Assembly (NCBI RefSeq): GCF_001975705.1
Contig: NZ_CP015093.1
Location: 1,364,001-1,428,000 of the forward strand
Direction: 5' to 3'
Length of the DNA: 64,000 bases
Source: Salipiger abyssi
GTDB lineage: Bacteria; Pseudomonadota; Alphaproteobacteria; Rhodobacterales; Rhodobacteraceae
A program made the translations under genes and the position numbers. The stretch's first letter is position 1. Each line of letters opens with the position of its first letter. Below, piece by piece: positions 53,808-62,346 of this stretch. Under the pieces are notes generated by a model. The model was not told the origin of the DNA. It saw only the letters and a program-made list of their open reading frames with translations, and made no database searches.

Positions 53808-55843
53808 CCGGGCAGATCGTTTTCGACCCGCTGCTGCCCTGGCCGCTGATCTGGGCATTCGCTGCCGTGGCGCTGGCCGGAGTCGTGCTGGCGCTCTGGC
53901 GCGGGCTGACCGGCTGGCCGCTGCGGTTCTTTGCCGGCTTCGTGCTGGTCGCGGCGCTGGCCCAGCCCAGCTTTCAGGAAGAGGATCGCGCGCCGCTCTC
54001 GGATATCGTGCTGATGGTGGTGGACAAGAGCGCCTCGCAGCGCCTCGCCGACCGGCTGGAGGTGACCGAGGACGCGGCGGCGACGCTTGAAGCGCGCATC
54101 GCCGCCCGCCCCAATACCGAACTGCGCCGGATCGAGGTCGGCGACGGCGAGGGCGACACCGGCACCCAGCTGATGACGGCGCTGTCCTCGGCCATGGCCG
54201 AGGAACCGCGTGGTCGCATCGCCGGGGTGTTCCTGCTCTCGGACGGGCGGCTGCACGATCTCGACCGCGCGCCGACCCTGCCCGCGCCGATGCATCTGCT
54301 GATGACCGGACGGGATGAGGACTGGGACCGTCGGCTGATTGTGAAAAACGCGCCCGCCTTTGCCATTCTCGGCGAGCCGGTCACCCTGACCCTGCGGATC
54401 GAGGACGATGGCGCCGCGCCCGAGGCCGCGAATACCGCGCTCGACATCTCCGTCGATGGCGGCGAGCCGCAGAGCTTTACCGTGCCCATCGGCGAGGATG
54501 TGGATCTGCCGATCGAGCTGCCGCATGGCGGGCTGAACGTGATCCGCTTTTCCACCCCCGAGGGCGAGGGCGAGCTCACCGACCGCAACAACGCGGCGCT
54601 GGTGCAGATCAACGGCGTGCGCGACCGGCTGCGCGTGCTCCTGGTCTCGGGCGAGCCGCATGCGGGCGGGCGCACCTGGCGCAACCTGCTGAAATCCGAC
54701 AGCTCGGTCGATCTGGTGCATTTCACCATCCTGCGCCCGCCCGAGAAACAGGACGGCGTGCCGGTGACGGAACTGTCGCTCATCGCCTTCCCGACGCGCG
54801 AGCTGTTTCTGGAGAAGATCGAGGATTTCGACCTGATCATCTTCGACCGCTACAAGCGGCGCGGCATCCTGCCGGCGATCTATCTCGACAATGTGCGCAA
54901 CTATGTCGAACAGGGCGGTGCCGTGCTGGTCGCCGCCGGGCCGGATTTCGCCAGCGCCGATTCCATCTATCGCTCGCCCCTGTCAGAGATCCTGCCCGCC
55001 GAGCCCACCGCCCGGGTGATCGACCAGGGCTATCGGCCCAAGGTCACCGATCTGGGCCAGCGCCACCCGGTCACCGCCGGGCTGACCGGTGCCGAGACCT
55101 GGGGCCGCTGGCTGCGCCAGATCGAGCTGGAACCGCTGGAGGGCGATGTGGTCATGTCCGGCGTCGACGACAGGCCGCTCCTGATCCTCGACCGGGTCGG
55201 CGAGGGTCGCGTGGCGCTGCTCGCCTCGGATCAGGCCTGGCTCTGGTCGCGCGGCTACGAGGGCGGCGGGCCGCAGCTCGACCTGCTGCGGCGGCTGGCG
55301 CATTGGATGATGAAGGAGCCGGAGCTGGAGGAAGAGGCGCTCTGGGCCGAGGCCACCGGGCAGAGCATGCGCATCATCCGCCGCACCTTGGGCGAAAGCG
55401 TCGGCAGCGTGACGGTGACGCGGCCCGATGGCGAGACCGAGGAGGTGACGCTGGAAGAGGTGTCGCCGGGCCGCTACGAAGCGCTCTATGAGGGCCCCGA
55501 GATCGGGCTTTACCGGCTGCAAAACGATGAGGAAGAGGCGGTGATCGGCCTCGGCCCCGCCGCCCCGCGCGAATTCGAGCAGACCATCGCCAGCGGCGAA
55601 GCGCTGGAGCCGGTGATCGATACGATGCGCGGCGGGGTGATGCGGCTGGAAGAGGGGCTACCCAGCATCCGCCCGGTCGGCGCGGGCCGGCCCGCCGCCG
55701 GGCGCGGCTGGATCGGGATCACCCCGCGCGAAGCCTATGAGACCATGGATGTGCGGAACATTCCGCTGCTGCCGGCCTGGCTGACCCTGCTGCTTGCGTC
55801 GGGCTTCATCATCGGCGCCTGGCTGCGCGAGGGGCGGCGTTAG
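53804..55843 (+). CDS. Membrane protein with class I GATase-like fold, last gene of the moxR operon
   Basis: 679 residues. Two N-terminal helices (WAFAAVALAGVVLALWRG, LRFFAGFVLVAALAQ), a VWA-like part (DIVLMVVDKSASQRLADRL), a GATase-like section (VRNYVEQGGAVLVAAGPDFASADSIYRSPLSEILP) and a C-terminal helix (LPAWLTLLLASGFIIGAWL). No glutaminase Cys-His-Glu triad is clear. Likely an inner-membrane partner of the DUF4159 protein. Confidence 0.82.
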   Translation: MTGQIVFDPLLPWPLIWAFAAVALAGVVLALWRGLTGWPLRFFAGFVLVAALAQPSFQEEDRAPLSDIVLMVVDKSASQRLADRLEVTEDAAATLEARIAARPNTELRRIEVGDGEGDTGTQLMTALSSAMAEEPRGRIAGVFLLSDGRLHDLDRAPTLPAPMHLLMTGRDEDWDRRLIVKNAPAFAILGEPVTLTLRIEDDGAAPEAANTALDISVDGGEPQSFTVPIGEDVDLPIELPHGGLNVIRFSTPEGEGELTDRNNAALVQINGVRDRLRVLLVSGEPHAGGRTWRNLLKSDSSVDLVHFTILRPPEKQDGVPVTELSLIAFPTRELFLEKIEDFDLIIFDRYKRRGILPAIYLDNVRNYVEQGGAVLVAAGPDFASADSIYRSPLSEILPAEPTARVIDQGYRPKVTDLGQRHPVTAGLTGAETWGRWLRQIELEPLEGDVVMSGVDDRPLLILDRVGEGRVALLASDQAWLWSRGYEGGGPQLDLLRRLAHWMMKEPELEEEALWAEATGQSMRIIRRTLGESVGSVTVTRPDGETEEVTLEEVSPGRYEALYEGPEIGLYRLQNDEEEAVIGLGPAAPREFEQTIASGEALEPVIDTMRGGVMRLEEGLPSIRPVGAGRPAAGRGWIGITPREAYETMDVRNIPLLPAWLTLLLASGFIIGAWLREGRR

Positions 55844-55875
55844 AGGCGCGCGGTTCCGGCACGATCCGGAGCCGC

Positions 55876-55919
55876 CAAATCTCTTCGAAGAGATTTGCAA
55901 GTTTCTTCGAAGAAACTTG
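55876..55919. repeat. Two adjacent 22-bp palindromes centred on TTCGAA
   Basis: 55876-55897 has the half-site CAAATCTCTTC and 55898-55919 the half-site CAAGTTTCTTC; both are perfect palindromes and abut without a gap. They sit between convergent genes (stops at 55843 and 55922), so they may form back-to-back terminators. Confidence 0.75.
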
Positions 55920-55921
55920 TC

Positions 55922-56752
55922 CTAACCCAGCCGCGCGTGCCGTGTGACCGGCCCGTCGCCCTGCTCGGCGATCCGCGCAATCGCGGCACCGAGCGGCTCA
56001 TAGGCCACCGCCATGTGAAACACATTGGCGTGCAGCAGCGTCTGTGGATCCGAGACAAGGGCGACATGGCCCTTCCAGAACAGCAGATCGCCGCGCCGGG
56101 GCTCAGTTCCGGCGGGCAGCGTCTCTCCCAGCTCCGCCTCCTGAAGATCGCTGTCGCCGGGACAGGCAATGCCGCAGGCGGCAAGACCCGCCTGCACCAG
56201 CCCAGAGCAGTCGATGCCAAAGCCGGAATTCCCGCCCCAGAGATAGGGCGTGCCGAGATAGCGCGCCGCCACCGCAACCGGGTCACTCTCGGTCTGCGAC
56301 GAGAGATGTACAGTCGGCACCCAGCCCAGTTCGGTCTCGGTGAAGCGCCCCTCGCAGCGTCCGGCGGCGAGAGCGGAGAGATGGCTCAGCGCCCGCCGCT
56401 CCGGGGATTTGAAATCCGGCGCGCTATAGGCGTGGGTCTGGCGCACACAGACCTTGTGGCTCGGCGCGCCCCGCGCGGTGGCGGGCTCCAGCGCCTCTGC
56501 CGGCACCCAGCCCGCATAATCCGCCCCCGGCGCATGACCGAAGGCATGGCCCTCGCGGCGCTCCAGAAGATCGAACGCATCGCCATAGCGCAGCTGCCGG
56601 TCGCGACGGCCACCGGGCGAGAGGCTGAGATCAACCACCGGCTGAGCGATGTAACAGGGCTCGGGCTCGACCGGTGTCAGCTCCGGGAAGGCGGTGGCAT
56701 GCGCGCGCGCCACGACCCGGTCATTGGCCGGTCTGCGACGGCGGTCGGTCAC
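55922..56752 (-). CDS. NlpC/P60 family peptidase with SH3-like N-terminus
   Basis: 276 residues. Two bacterial SH3-like units (PVVDLSLSPGG...LLERREGHAFG; KVCVRQTHAYSAPDF) precede the catalytic domain: Cys in DCSGLVQAGLAACG, His in GHVALVSD, third residue in LLHANVFHM. It should cut cell-wall peptide links. No signal peptide is evident. ATG overlaps the leucyl aminopeptidase stop by 4 nt. Confidence 0.9.
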   Translation of the reverse strand: MTDRRRRPANDRVVARAHATAFPELTPVEPEPCYIAQPVVDLSLSPGGRRDRQLRYGDAFDLLERREGHAFGHAPGADYAGWVPAEALEPATARGAPSHKVCVRQTHAYSAPDFKSPERRALSHLSALAAGRCEGRFTETELGWVPTVHLSSQTESDPVAVAARYLGTPYLWGGNSGFGIDCSGLVQAGLAACGIACPGDSDLQEAELGETLPAGTEPRRGDLLFWKGHVALVSDPQTLLHANVFHMAVAYEPLGAAIARIAEQGDGPVTRHARLG

Positions 56753-58131
56753 AGCCCCAGCGCCTGCGGCAGCGCGCCGAGAATGGCGCGCGGGCCCTGC
56801 CCCAGCCCGCCCTTGGGCCGCGCGGGCGCCGGGCTCGGCTGCCAGGCGTAAATGTCGAAATGCGCGTAGCGCGGCGTCTCCGTCACGAAGCGGCGCAGGA
56901 AGAGCGCGGCGGTGATCGAGCCCGCCATGCCCCCCGCCGGGGCATTGTCGAGATCAGCGATCCCCGGCTCGATCCGGGCCTCGTAAGGCTCCCAGAACGG
57001 CATCCGCCAGAGCGGATCCGCCGCCGCGGTGCCCGCCGCCGAGAGCGCCGCCGCGAGCGGCTCGTCATCGGTGTAGAACGGCGCCAGATCCGGGCCCACG
57101 GCCACCCGCGCGGCGCCGGTGAGCGTCGCCATGGAGACGATCAGGTCGGGCGTCTCCTCATCGGCCAGCGCCAGCGCGTCGGCCAGCACCAGCCGGCCCT
57201 CGGCATCGGTGTTGTTGATCTCCACCGTCAGCCCCTTGCGCGAGGTGAGAATATCCTGCGGGCGGAAGGCATTGCCTGACACGCTGTTCTCCACCGCCGG
57301 GATCAGCACGCGCAGCCGCAGCTTCAACCCCAGCGCCATGATGGCGCGAGCGAGGCCCAGCACATTGGCCGCGCCGCCCATATCCTTCTTCATCAGCCCC
57401 ATGGAGCTGCCCGGCTTGAGGTTGAGCCCGCCTGTGTCGAAACAGACCCCCTTGCCGACCAGCGTGAGGCTCGGCCCCGCGCTGCCCCAGCGCAGGTCTA
57501 TCAGCCGCGGCGCGCGCGGGCTGGCGCGACCCACCGCGTGGATCATCGGAAAGCCCTCTTCCAGCGCCGCGCCGGACACCACCTCGATCCCGGCGGAGAA
57601 CTCTTTGGCCAGCGCGCGCGCCGCGTCCTCCAGTTCCTGCGGACCCATGTCGGAGGCGGGCGTGTTGACCAGATCGCGGGTCAGCGCCTCGGCGGCGGCG
57701 AGGATCTCGACCTTTTCCGCGTCAATGCCATCCGGCGCGACGAGCCGGGCGGTCTTGCCCTCGCTGCCGGCGTAGCGGGTGAAGCGGTAACCCGCGAGCA
57801 GCCAGCCCAGCGCCTCTTCTTCGGCCTTGCCTACGGGCAGGCCCGAGGCGATGCGGAACGTGCCGCCGCCCAGCTTTGCCACGGCGGCGGCGAGCGCGAA
57901 GCGGGTGCGGCGGCGGGCAGCGGCGCTGCCATAGCCGGCAAGCGCCGCGACCGGCTGCCCGGCCTCGCCCGGCAGCAGCAGCGCCTCGCCTATGGCGCCG
58001 GCAAAACCGCTGGTCTCGACCCAGCCGCGGACGGAGTCCGGCTGGCCGGCAAGCCAGCCCTCCAGCCCATCCGTTTCGACGAGATGCAGCGGCAGCGCCT
58101 GCGCGTCGGGTGCGGCGAAACGGAATGACAT
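56749..58131 (-). CDS. Leucyl aminopeptidase family M17
   Basis: 460 residues. The metal/active-site blocks are VGKGVCFDTGGLNLKPGSSMGLMKKDMGGA and NTDAEGRLVLADAL. The N-terminal domain is shorter than in PepA, as in PepB-like alphaproteobacterial forms. It removes N-terminal residues and probably follows the NlpC/P60 enzyme in peptide recycling. Confidence 0.92.
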   Translation of the reverse strand: MSFRFAAPDAQALPLHLVETDGLEGWLAGQPDSVRGWVETSGFAGAIGEALLLPGEAGQPVAALAGYGSAAARRRTRFALAAAVAKLGGGTFRIASGLPVGKAEEEALGWLLAGYRFTRYAGSEGKTARLVAPDGIDAEKVEILAAAEALTRDLVNTPASDMGPQELEDAARALAKEFSAGIEVVSGAALEEGFPMIHAVGRASPRAPRLIDLRWGSAGPSLTLVGKGVCFDTGGLNLKPGSSMGLMKKDMGGAANVLGLARAIMALGLKLRLRVLIPAVENSVSGNAFRPQDILTSRKGLTVEINNTDAEGRLVLADALALADEETPDLIVSMATLTGAARVAVGPDLAPFYTDDEPLAAALSAAGTAAADPLWRMPFWEPYEARIEPGIADLDNAPAGGMAGSITAALFLRRFVTETPRYAHFDIYAWQPSPAPARPKGGLGQGPRAILGALPQALGL

Positions 58132-58209
58132 GAGCGGGCCCCTTCTGGCAAATGATCGTGCCGGGAGCCTAGCGATGCGGGCGGCGCCTGCAAGGGGCAG
58201 CGAGGCGCG

Positions 58210-58602
58210 CTAGACGGAGAGATCCTGAAGATCCCAGACCGCGTAGAGCGAGCCCTCGCCGATGCGGGCCAGACGCGCCAGCGTCGCGGCCAGCGCCACC
58301 GCATCGCCATCGTCGATGCATTGCACCACGTCGATGGCGATCCGGCTGAGCCCGGTCATGCCGATTTCCCCGGCAATGGCACCGAGCGCGCGCGTGCATT
58401 TGCGCATCTGCGCCAGATCGCCCTCTTCGTAGAAGCGATCCGCCTGTCCGAGCCGGCAGGCCAGCTCTTCCATGGCGCGGCACACCATGTTCTCGCCGTC
58501 GCGCGCGCCGAGCCGGGCGTAGAGCTCCGCAAGCCGTTCCGGATCGAGCCCCGGCGTCTCGCTCGGGGACAGTATTGCGACCTGTTCCACCACCTCGTCC
58601 AT
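58210..58602 (-). CDS. Uncharacterised helical protein, possible Hpt-like fold without the His
   Basis: 130 residues, nearly all helix. The segment MRKCTRALGAIAGEIGMTGLSRIAIDVV can be aligned with the Hpt pattern (A-H-x-L-K-G-x-x-G-N-x-G), with the phosphorylated His replaced by Arg. The helix count and later DGDAVALAATLARLARI also suit an Hpt bundle. No Shine-Dalgarno of note. Monocistronic. The fold assignment is tentative. Confidence 0.6.
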   Translation of the reverse strand: MDEVVEQVAILSPSETPGLDPERLAELYARLGARDGENMVCRAMEELACRLGQADRFYEEGDLAQMRKCTRALGAIAGEIGMTGLSRIAIDVVQCIDDGDAVALAATLARLARIGEGSLYAVWDLQDLSV

Positions 58603-58741
58603 CCTCGATCACGTCCCCACAGCCGTGTTGAGTAACGCTCCGAAGTTCCCAAAAGGTTAGACCGGCCGCATTTCTTCTCTCGAATTCCACTTGAATACAG
58701 CGTATTTCCTTGTCGGATTGTGATGCGAGCAGGAGACCGTG

Positions 58742-59389
58742 ATGCAGGCCGCAAAACCGCTACCGCAATATCTCGTCCAGCGTTTTCAGGGCTGGAAGGC
58801 CACGAGCTATAGCTCAAACCATGCCTGGTTCAGGCGGCTGGCATCGGAGGGGCAGCATCCCCGCGCGATGGTGATTTCCTGCTGCGACAGCCGGGTGCAC
58901 GTGACCTCGATTTTCGGCGCGGATACCGGCGAGTTCTTCATCCACCGCAATATCGCCAACCTTGTGCCGCCCTACGAGCCCGATGGCGATCACCACGGCA
59001 CCTCGGCGGCGGTGGAATACGCGGTCACCGCGCTGAAGGTCGCGCATATCATCGTCATGGGCCACTCCAGCTGTGGCGGCGTACAGGGCTGCCTCGACAT
59101 GTGCTCCGGCAAGGCGCCGGCGCTGGAAGAGAAATCGAGCTTTGTCGGGCGCTGGATGGATATTCTCCGGCCAGGCTACGAGAAGGTCAAGGATCTGCCG
59201 GAGGACAAGGTCTCGAAGGCGCTCGAGCATCAGGCGGTGCTGACCTCGCTGGGCAATCTGATGAGCTTTCCCTTCGTGCGCGAGGCCGTCGAAGCCGAAG
59301 AGATGAGCCTGCACGGCGTCTGGCATGAGATCGGCAAGGGCGAGCTCGAGGTCTACGACCCCAAGGCCGGGGGCTTCGTCGCGGTCTGA
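58742..59389 (+). CDS. Beta-class carbonic anhydrase
   Basis: 215 residues. Zinc ligands in ISCCDSRV (Cys, Asp-Arg pair) and GHSSCGGVQG (His, Cys), plus FFIHRNIANLVPPY. It converts CO2 to bicarbonate. An in-frame GTG directly precedes the ATG at 58742. Length is typical. Likely cytoplasmic; no operon partner. Confidence 0.96.
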   Translation: MQAAKPLPQYLVQRFQGWKATSYSSNHAWFRRLASEGQHPRAMVISCCDSRVHVTSIFGADTGEFFIHRNIANLVPPYEPDGDHHGTSAAVEYAVTALKVAHIIVMGHSSCGGVQGCLDMCSGKAPALEEKSSFVGRWMDILRPGYEKVKDLPEDKVSKALEHQAVLTSLGNLMSFPFVREAVEAEEMSLHGVWHEIGKGELEVYDPKAGGFVAV

Positions 59390-59399
59390 GCGCGCGCGT

Positions 59400-59732
59400 T
59401 CAGCAATCGAGCTCGGCGGTGCAGCCGTCGGGGTTGAGCTTCACTGCGGGGCGCCCGAGCCGGGCGCTGAGCGTACCGAGCGGCGCACCGATGGCGCCGC
59501 CGGTGCAGAGCGCGATGCCGGTTTCGGCGTTCAGAATGACCATGTGGCCCATGCGGAAGGTGAGCCCATAGCCCCGCCGCGCCAGCGCGGCGGCGAGGAT
59601 CGCCCATTCCGACGCGGACTCGAAGATCGGCAGCAGCACCTGGCGCAACAGCGCGGCGGTTTCGCAATCGAGCGGATCGGGAAGCGCGGCAGGATGGGGC
59701 TGGGCCTCGGCAGCGCGTGTCTGGACTTGCAT
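59400..59732 (-). CDS. Small protein with relaxase-associated-like domain
   Basis: 110 residues. The C-terminal half (ARRGYGLTFRMGHMVILNAETG, then LCTGGAIGAPLGTLSARLGRPAV) has the pattern G-F/Y-x-L...L...G-x-x-L-C...L/I-G...TL-x-x-R-x-G-R-P, also seen in the divergent gene at 59854. Such units occur at the C-terminus of some relaxases and in stand-alone proteins. No relaxase catalytic part is present. Function unknown. Confidence 0.6.
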   Translation of the reverse strand: MQVQTRAAEAQPHPAALPDPLDCETAALLRQVLLPIFESASEWAILAAALARRGYGLTFRMGHMVILNAETGIALCTGGAIGAPLGTLSARLGRPAVKLNPDGCTAELDC

Positions 59733-59853
59733 CTCTCACCTCCTGGGCTGGGTGATTAGAGAGGCTGCGACTCAAATTTGACGAAAATTGGGCGCAGCCC
59801 TTGCCTCAATGGCACTAATCGAATGTTAACCTTGCACCGGCACGCGGCGGCGC

Positions 59854-60348
59854 ATGATGGAACGGGATGTGACGGTGCGTCTGCCCGGCCCGCTTTACGA
59901 GGCGGCGCTGCGGCTGGCGCGACAGAGAGACGAGACGCTGGGGCGGGTGATCCGGGAGGCGCTGGCCGCCGAGATCGGGCGCCAGCGCAACGGCGCGAAG
60001 TCGCCCAATCGGGCGGATGAGCAGCTCCTCGGCCCCTTGCGGGTCCTCCTCGCCGCGGATCTGGCCGAGGCCCGCAGTTGGGACGATCTTCGGACACGCC
60101 TGCGCGACAAGGGTTTCGCGCTTCATCCGGCGGGCGGCGGCCTCGCGCTGCATTCCCATCCCGATGGCACGCGCCTCTGCAAGGCCTCGGAACTCGGTCA
60201 GAGCTATGTCACCCTGATGCGCCGTTTCGGTCGTCCCTTTCCCGGACATCCGCATCGCCGCTTGGCTGAACCTATCCTTCCGCCGGTGCCCCGACAGGAA
60301 GAAGACGACTTCGACGTCATAGACCGCGAGCCTTTTCGCGAGCGATGA
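59854..60348 (+). CDS. Ribbon-helix-helix protein fused to a relaxase-associated-like domain
   Basis: 164 residues. The N-terminal ~45 residues look like a CopG/RHH DNA-binding unit (VTVRLPGPLYEAALRLARQRDETLGRVIREALAAEIGR). The middle (WDDLRTRLRDKGFALHPAGGGLALHS, LCKASELGQSYVTLMRRFGRPFPGH) shares its pattern with the protein encoded at 59732-59400. Starts at ATG 59854 or the following ATG. It may be a DNA-binding accessory factor; no mobilisation genes are adjacent. Confidence 0.62.
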   Translation: MMERDVTVRLPGPLYEAALRLARQRDETLGRVIREALAAEIGRQRNGAKSPNRADEQLLGPLRVLLAADLAEARSWDDLRTRLRDKGFALHPAGGGLALHSHPDGTRLCKASELGQSYVTLMRRFGRPFPGHPHRRLAEPILPPVPRQEEDDFDVIDREPFRER

Positions 60349-60505
60349 CCCCCTGATGCACGGATCGAAATCCACATAGCCGGTCTTGCGCCATCCCGGA
60401 CCCGGAGAGAGAGCGGGCGAGAGAGAGAGATGGGTCCGCGAGGCAAGGCGCAAGAACCGGCACCGGCGCGACGGCCGTCCTCCGGCGGCAACCGCATGAA
60501 ACGGA

Positions 60506-60643
60506 TCAGAGCCCGAGGTAGCGCAGGACGCGGTCCACGGTTCCCATAACCGGGCGCTCGTGACGTTCGCAGAGCATCAGGCTGCGGGCGGTGAGAGCGG
60601 CGTTGCGGCGGCCGCGGGCGATTTCGATCAGGTCGGCGGTCAT
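60506..60643 (-). CDS. 45-residue basic peptide, unknown
   Basis: MTADLIEIARGRRNAALTA... ending DRVLRYLGL. AGGAG is 8 nt before the ATG, and third positions are GC-rich. Predicted helical and Arg-rich with one Cys (MLCERHERP). Lies between the RHH gene and asd on the asd strand, 178 nt beyond the asd terminator, so it has its own promoter. Not recognised. Confidence 0.6.
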   Translation of the reverse strand: MTADLIEIARGRRNAALTARSLMLCERHERPVMGTVDRVLRYLGL

Positions 60644-60820
60644 GTCTGGGCTCCTGGAAGTCTCTGGGTCTGCCCTTCTGGACCTTTCTGGGCGCGCCGT
60701 CCTGCGGCCCTTGCAATTGAAATACCGCAGTGCACGCCCCGCAGCCAGCCGTCCGAGGGGTAGATTGCAGGCAACAAAGGCGCAGGTGTCCTATCCCTCG
60801 GAATAGGTCGCATTTGAAAC

Positions 60821-60853
60821 AAAACGAAAAACGGCGCCCCGCAGGACGCCGTT
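60821..60853 (-). terminator. Rho-independent terminator of asd
   Basis: On the minus strand AACGGCG, a 10-nt loop, CGCCGTT, continuing TTTCGTTTT. It starts 31 nt after the asd stop. Confidence 0.85.
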
Positions 60854-60883
60854 CCATTCCGTTTCACTGGCGGAAAACCGTGC

Positions 60884-61906
60884 TCAGCCCTTTTTCAGCA
60901 CTTTCTGCCCGAGCGCTTCGGCGATCTGCACCGCGTTCAGCGCTGCCCCCTTGCGCAGGTTGTCGGAGACGCACCACAGGTTGAGACCGTTTTCGATGGT
61001 CGAATCCTGGCGGATCCGGCTGACGAAGGTGGCGTAGTCGCCCACGCATTCCACCGGCGTCGCGTAGCCGCCGGCTTCGCGCTTGTCGATCACCATGATA
61101 CCCGGCGCCTCGCGCAGGATGTCGCGGGCCTCGTCCTCGTCGAGGAAATCCTCGGTCTCGATATTGATCGACTCCGCATGGCCGACAAAGACCGGCACCC
61201 GCACGCAGGTTGCCGTGACCTTGATCGAGGGATCGACGATCTTCTTGGTCTCGGCGACCATCTTCCATTCTTCCTTGGTCGAACCGTCTTCCATGAAGAC
61301 GTCGATATGCGGAATGACGTTGAAGGCGATCTGCTTCTGGAACTTCTTCGGCGGCACTTCAGAGACCGGGTTATAGACCGCCTTGGTCTGATCCCAGAGC
61401 TCGTCCATGCCTTCTTTGCCGGCGCCGGAGACGGACTGATAGGTCGAGACGACGACGCGCTTGATCTTGGCACGATCATGCAGCGGTTTCAGCGCCACGA
61501 CCATCTGCGCGGTCGAGCAGTTGGGGTTGGCGATGATGTTCTTCTTCGAATAGCCCAGAACCGCGTCGGCATTCACCTCGGGCACCACCAGCGGCACATC
61601 GGGATCGTAGCGGTAGAGCGACGAGTTGTCGATCACCACGCAGCCGGCAGCCGCCGCCTTGGGCGCATATTTCTTCGTCGGCTCGGAGCCCACCGCAAAC
61701 AGTGCCATGTCCCAGCCGGTGAAATCGAACGTGTCGAGATCCTGGGTCTTGAGTGTCTTGTCACCAAAGCTCACTTCGGTGCCGAGCGATTTTCGCGATG
61801 CCAGCACCGCGATCTCATCCACCGGAAACTCGCGCTCGGCGAGGATGTTCAGCATTTCTCGGCCCACGTTTCCCGTGGCACCGGCGACAACGACCTTATA
61901 GCCCAT
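60884..61906 (-). CDS. asd: Aspartate-semialdehyde dehydrogenase
   Basis: 340 residues. VVVAGATGNVGREMLNIL binds NADP; the catalytic Cys is in NPNCSTAQMVVAL, and the His is in CVRVPVFVGHAESINIE. It makes aspartate semialdehyde for lysine/diaminopimelate, threonine and methionine. AAGGAG lies before ATG 61906. An upstream ATG at 61981 would add a basic tail. Monocistronic, with its own terminator. Confidence 0.97.
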   Translation of the reverse strand: MGYKVVVAGATGNVGREMLNILAEREFPVDEIAVLASRKSLGTEVSFGDKTLKTQDLDTFDFTGWDMALFAVGSEPTKKYAPKAAAAGCVVIDNSSLYRYDPDVPLVVPEVNADAVLGYSKKNIIANPNCSTAQMVVALKPLHDRAKIKRVVVSTYQSVSGAGKEGMDELWDQTKAVYNPVSEVPPKKFQKQIAFNVIPHIDVFMEDGSTKEEWKMVAETKKIVDPSIKVTATCVRVPVFVGHAESINIETEDFLDEDEARDILREAPGIMVIDKREAGGYATPVECVGDYATFVSRIRQDSTIENGLNLWCVSDNLRKGAALNAVQIAEALGQKVLKKG

Positions 61907-62346
61907 CTGGGTCTCCTTCGGTTTGCGGTCCGCGCGGGCGCCGGTTTGCGCCGCGCCGGACTGGCGCGCCTCATATCGCATGCCCCCGCGCAGTGAAAGG
62001 GGGGTTTATTTTTGCGCTGACGCCATGCAGGCTCGAATCGAGCCCCACCCGAGCCCGGGAATCCGCCGGCGGCGCAGATCTGTGCTAATTTTCAGCGAGC
62101 CTGCCGTGATGCCGAAAATCCCGGCAAATTGAAACGGCTATCGGTGAAATCCCGCCAATTTTCGCAGGTGCAGAAATTCCATACTTGTCTAACGTTTGTG
62201 CAGTCGCGTAGATAACACTTGAATTTGATCACTGGTTAGGCAGATGAATCGCGTTTCGCATTAGCGCTCTGGTTGATCGTATAAGGGCTGCGTCACGCTA
62301 TTGTAAATCTCGTTGAGCGAACTGCGTTCGTGGAGGACGGAATATC
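61907..62346. other. 440-nt AT-richer divergent upstream region
   Basis: No convincing ORF. From about 62060 to 62346 the sequence is clearly richer in A/T than the flanking genes (runs such as GAATTTGATCACTGG). It must hold the asd promoter and that of the polysaccharide gene. A GGAGGA ribosome site at 62332-62337 serves ATG 62347. I could not fix a -35/-10 pair with confidence. Confidence 0.5.

Noticed and set aside
60438..60557. 39-codon basic ORF starting after a GA-rich tract
   Set aside because: The GA repeats (about 60407-60429) mimic a ribosome site; the frame is Arg/Pro-rich and overlaps the better 45-residue gene on the other strand.
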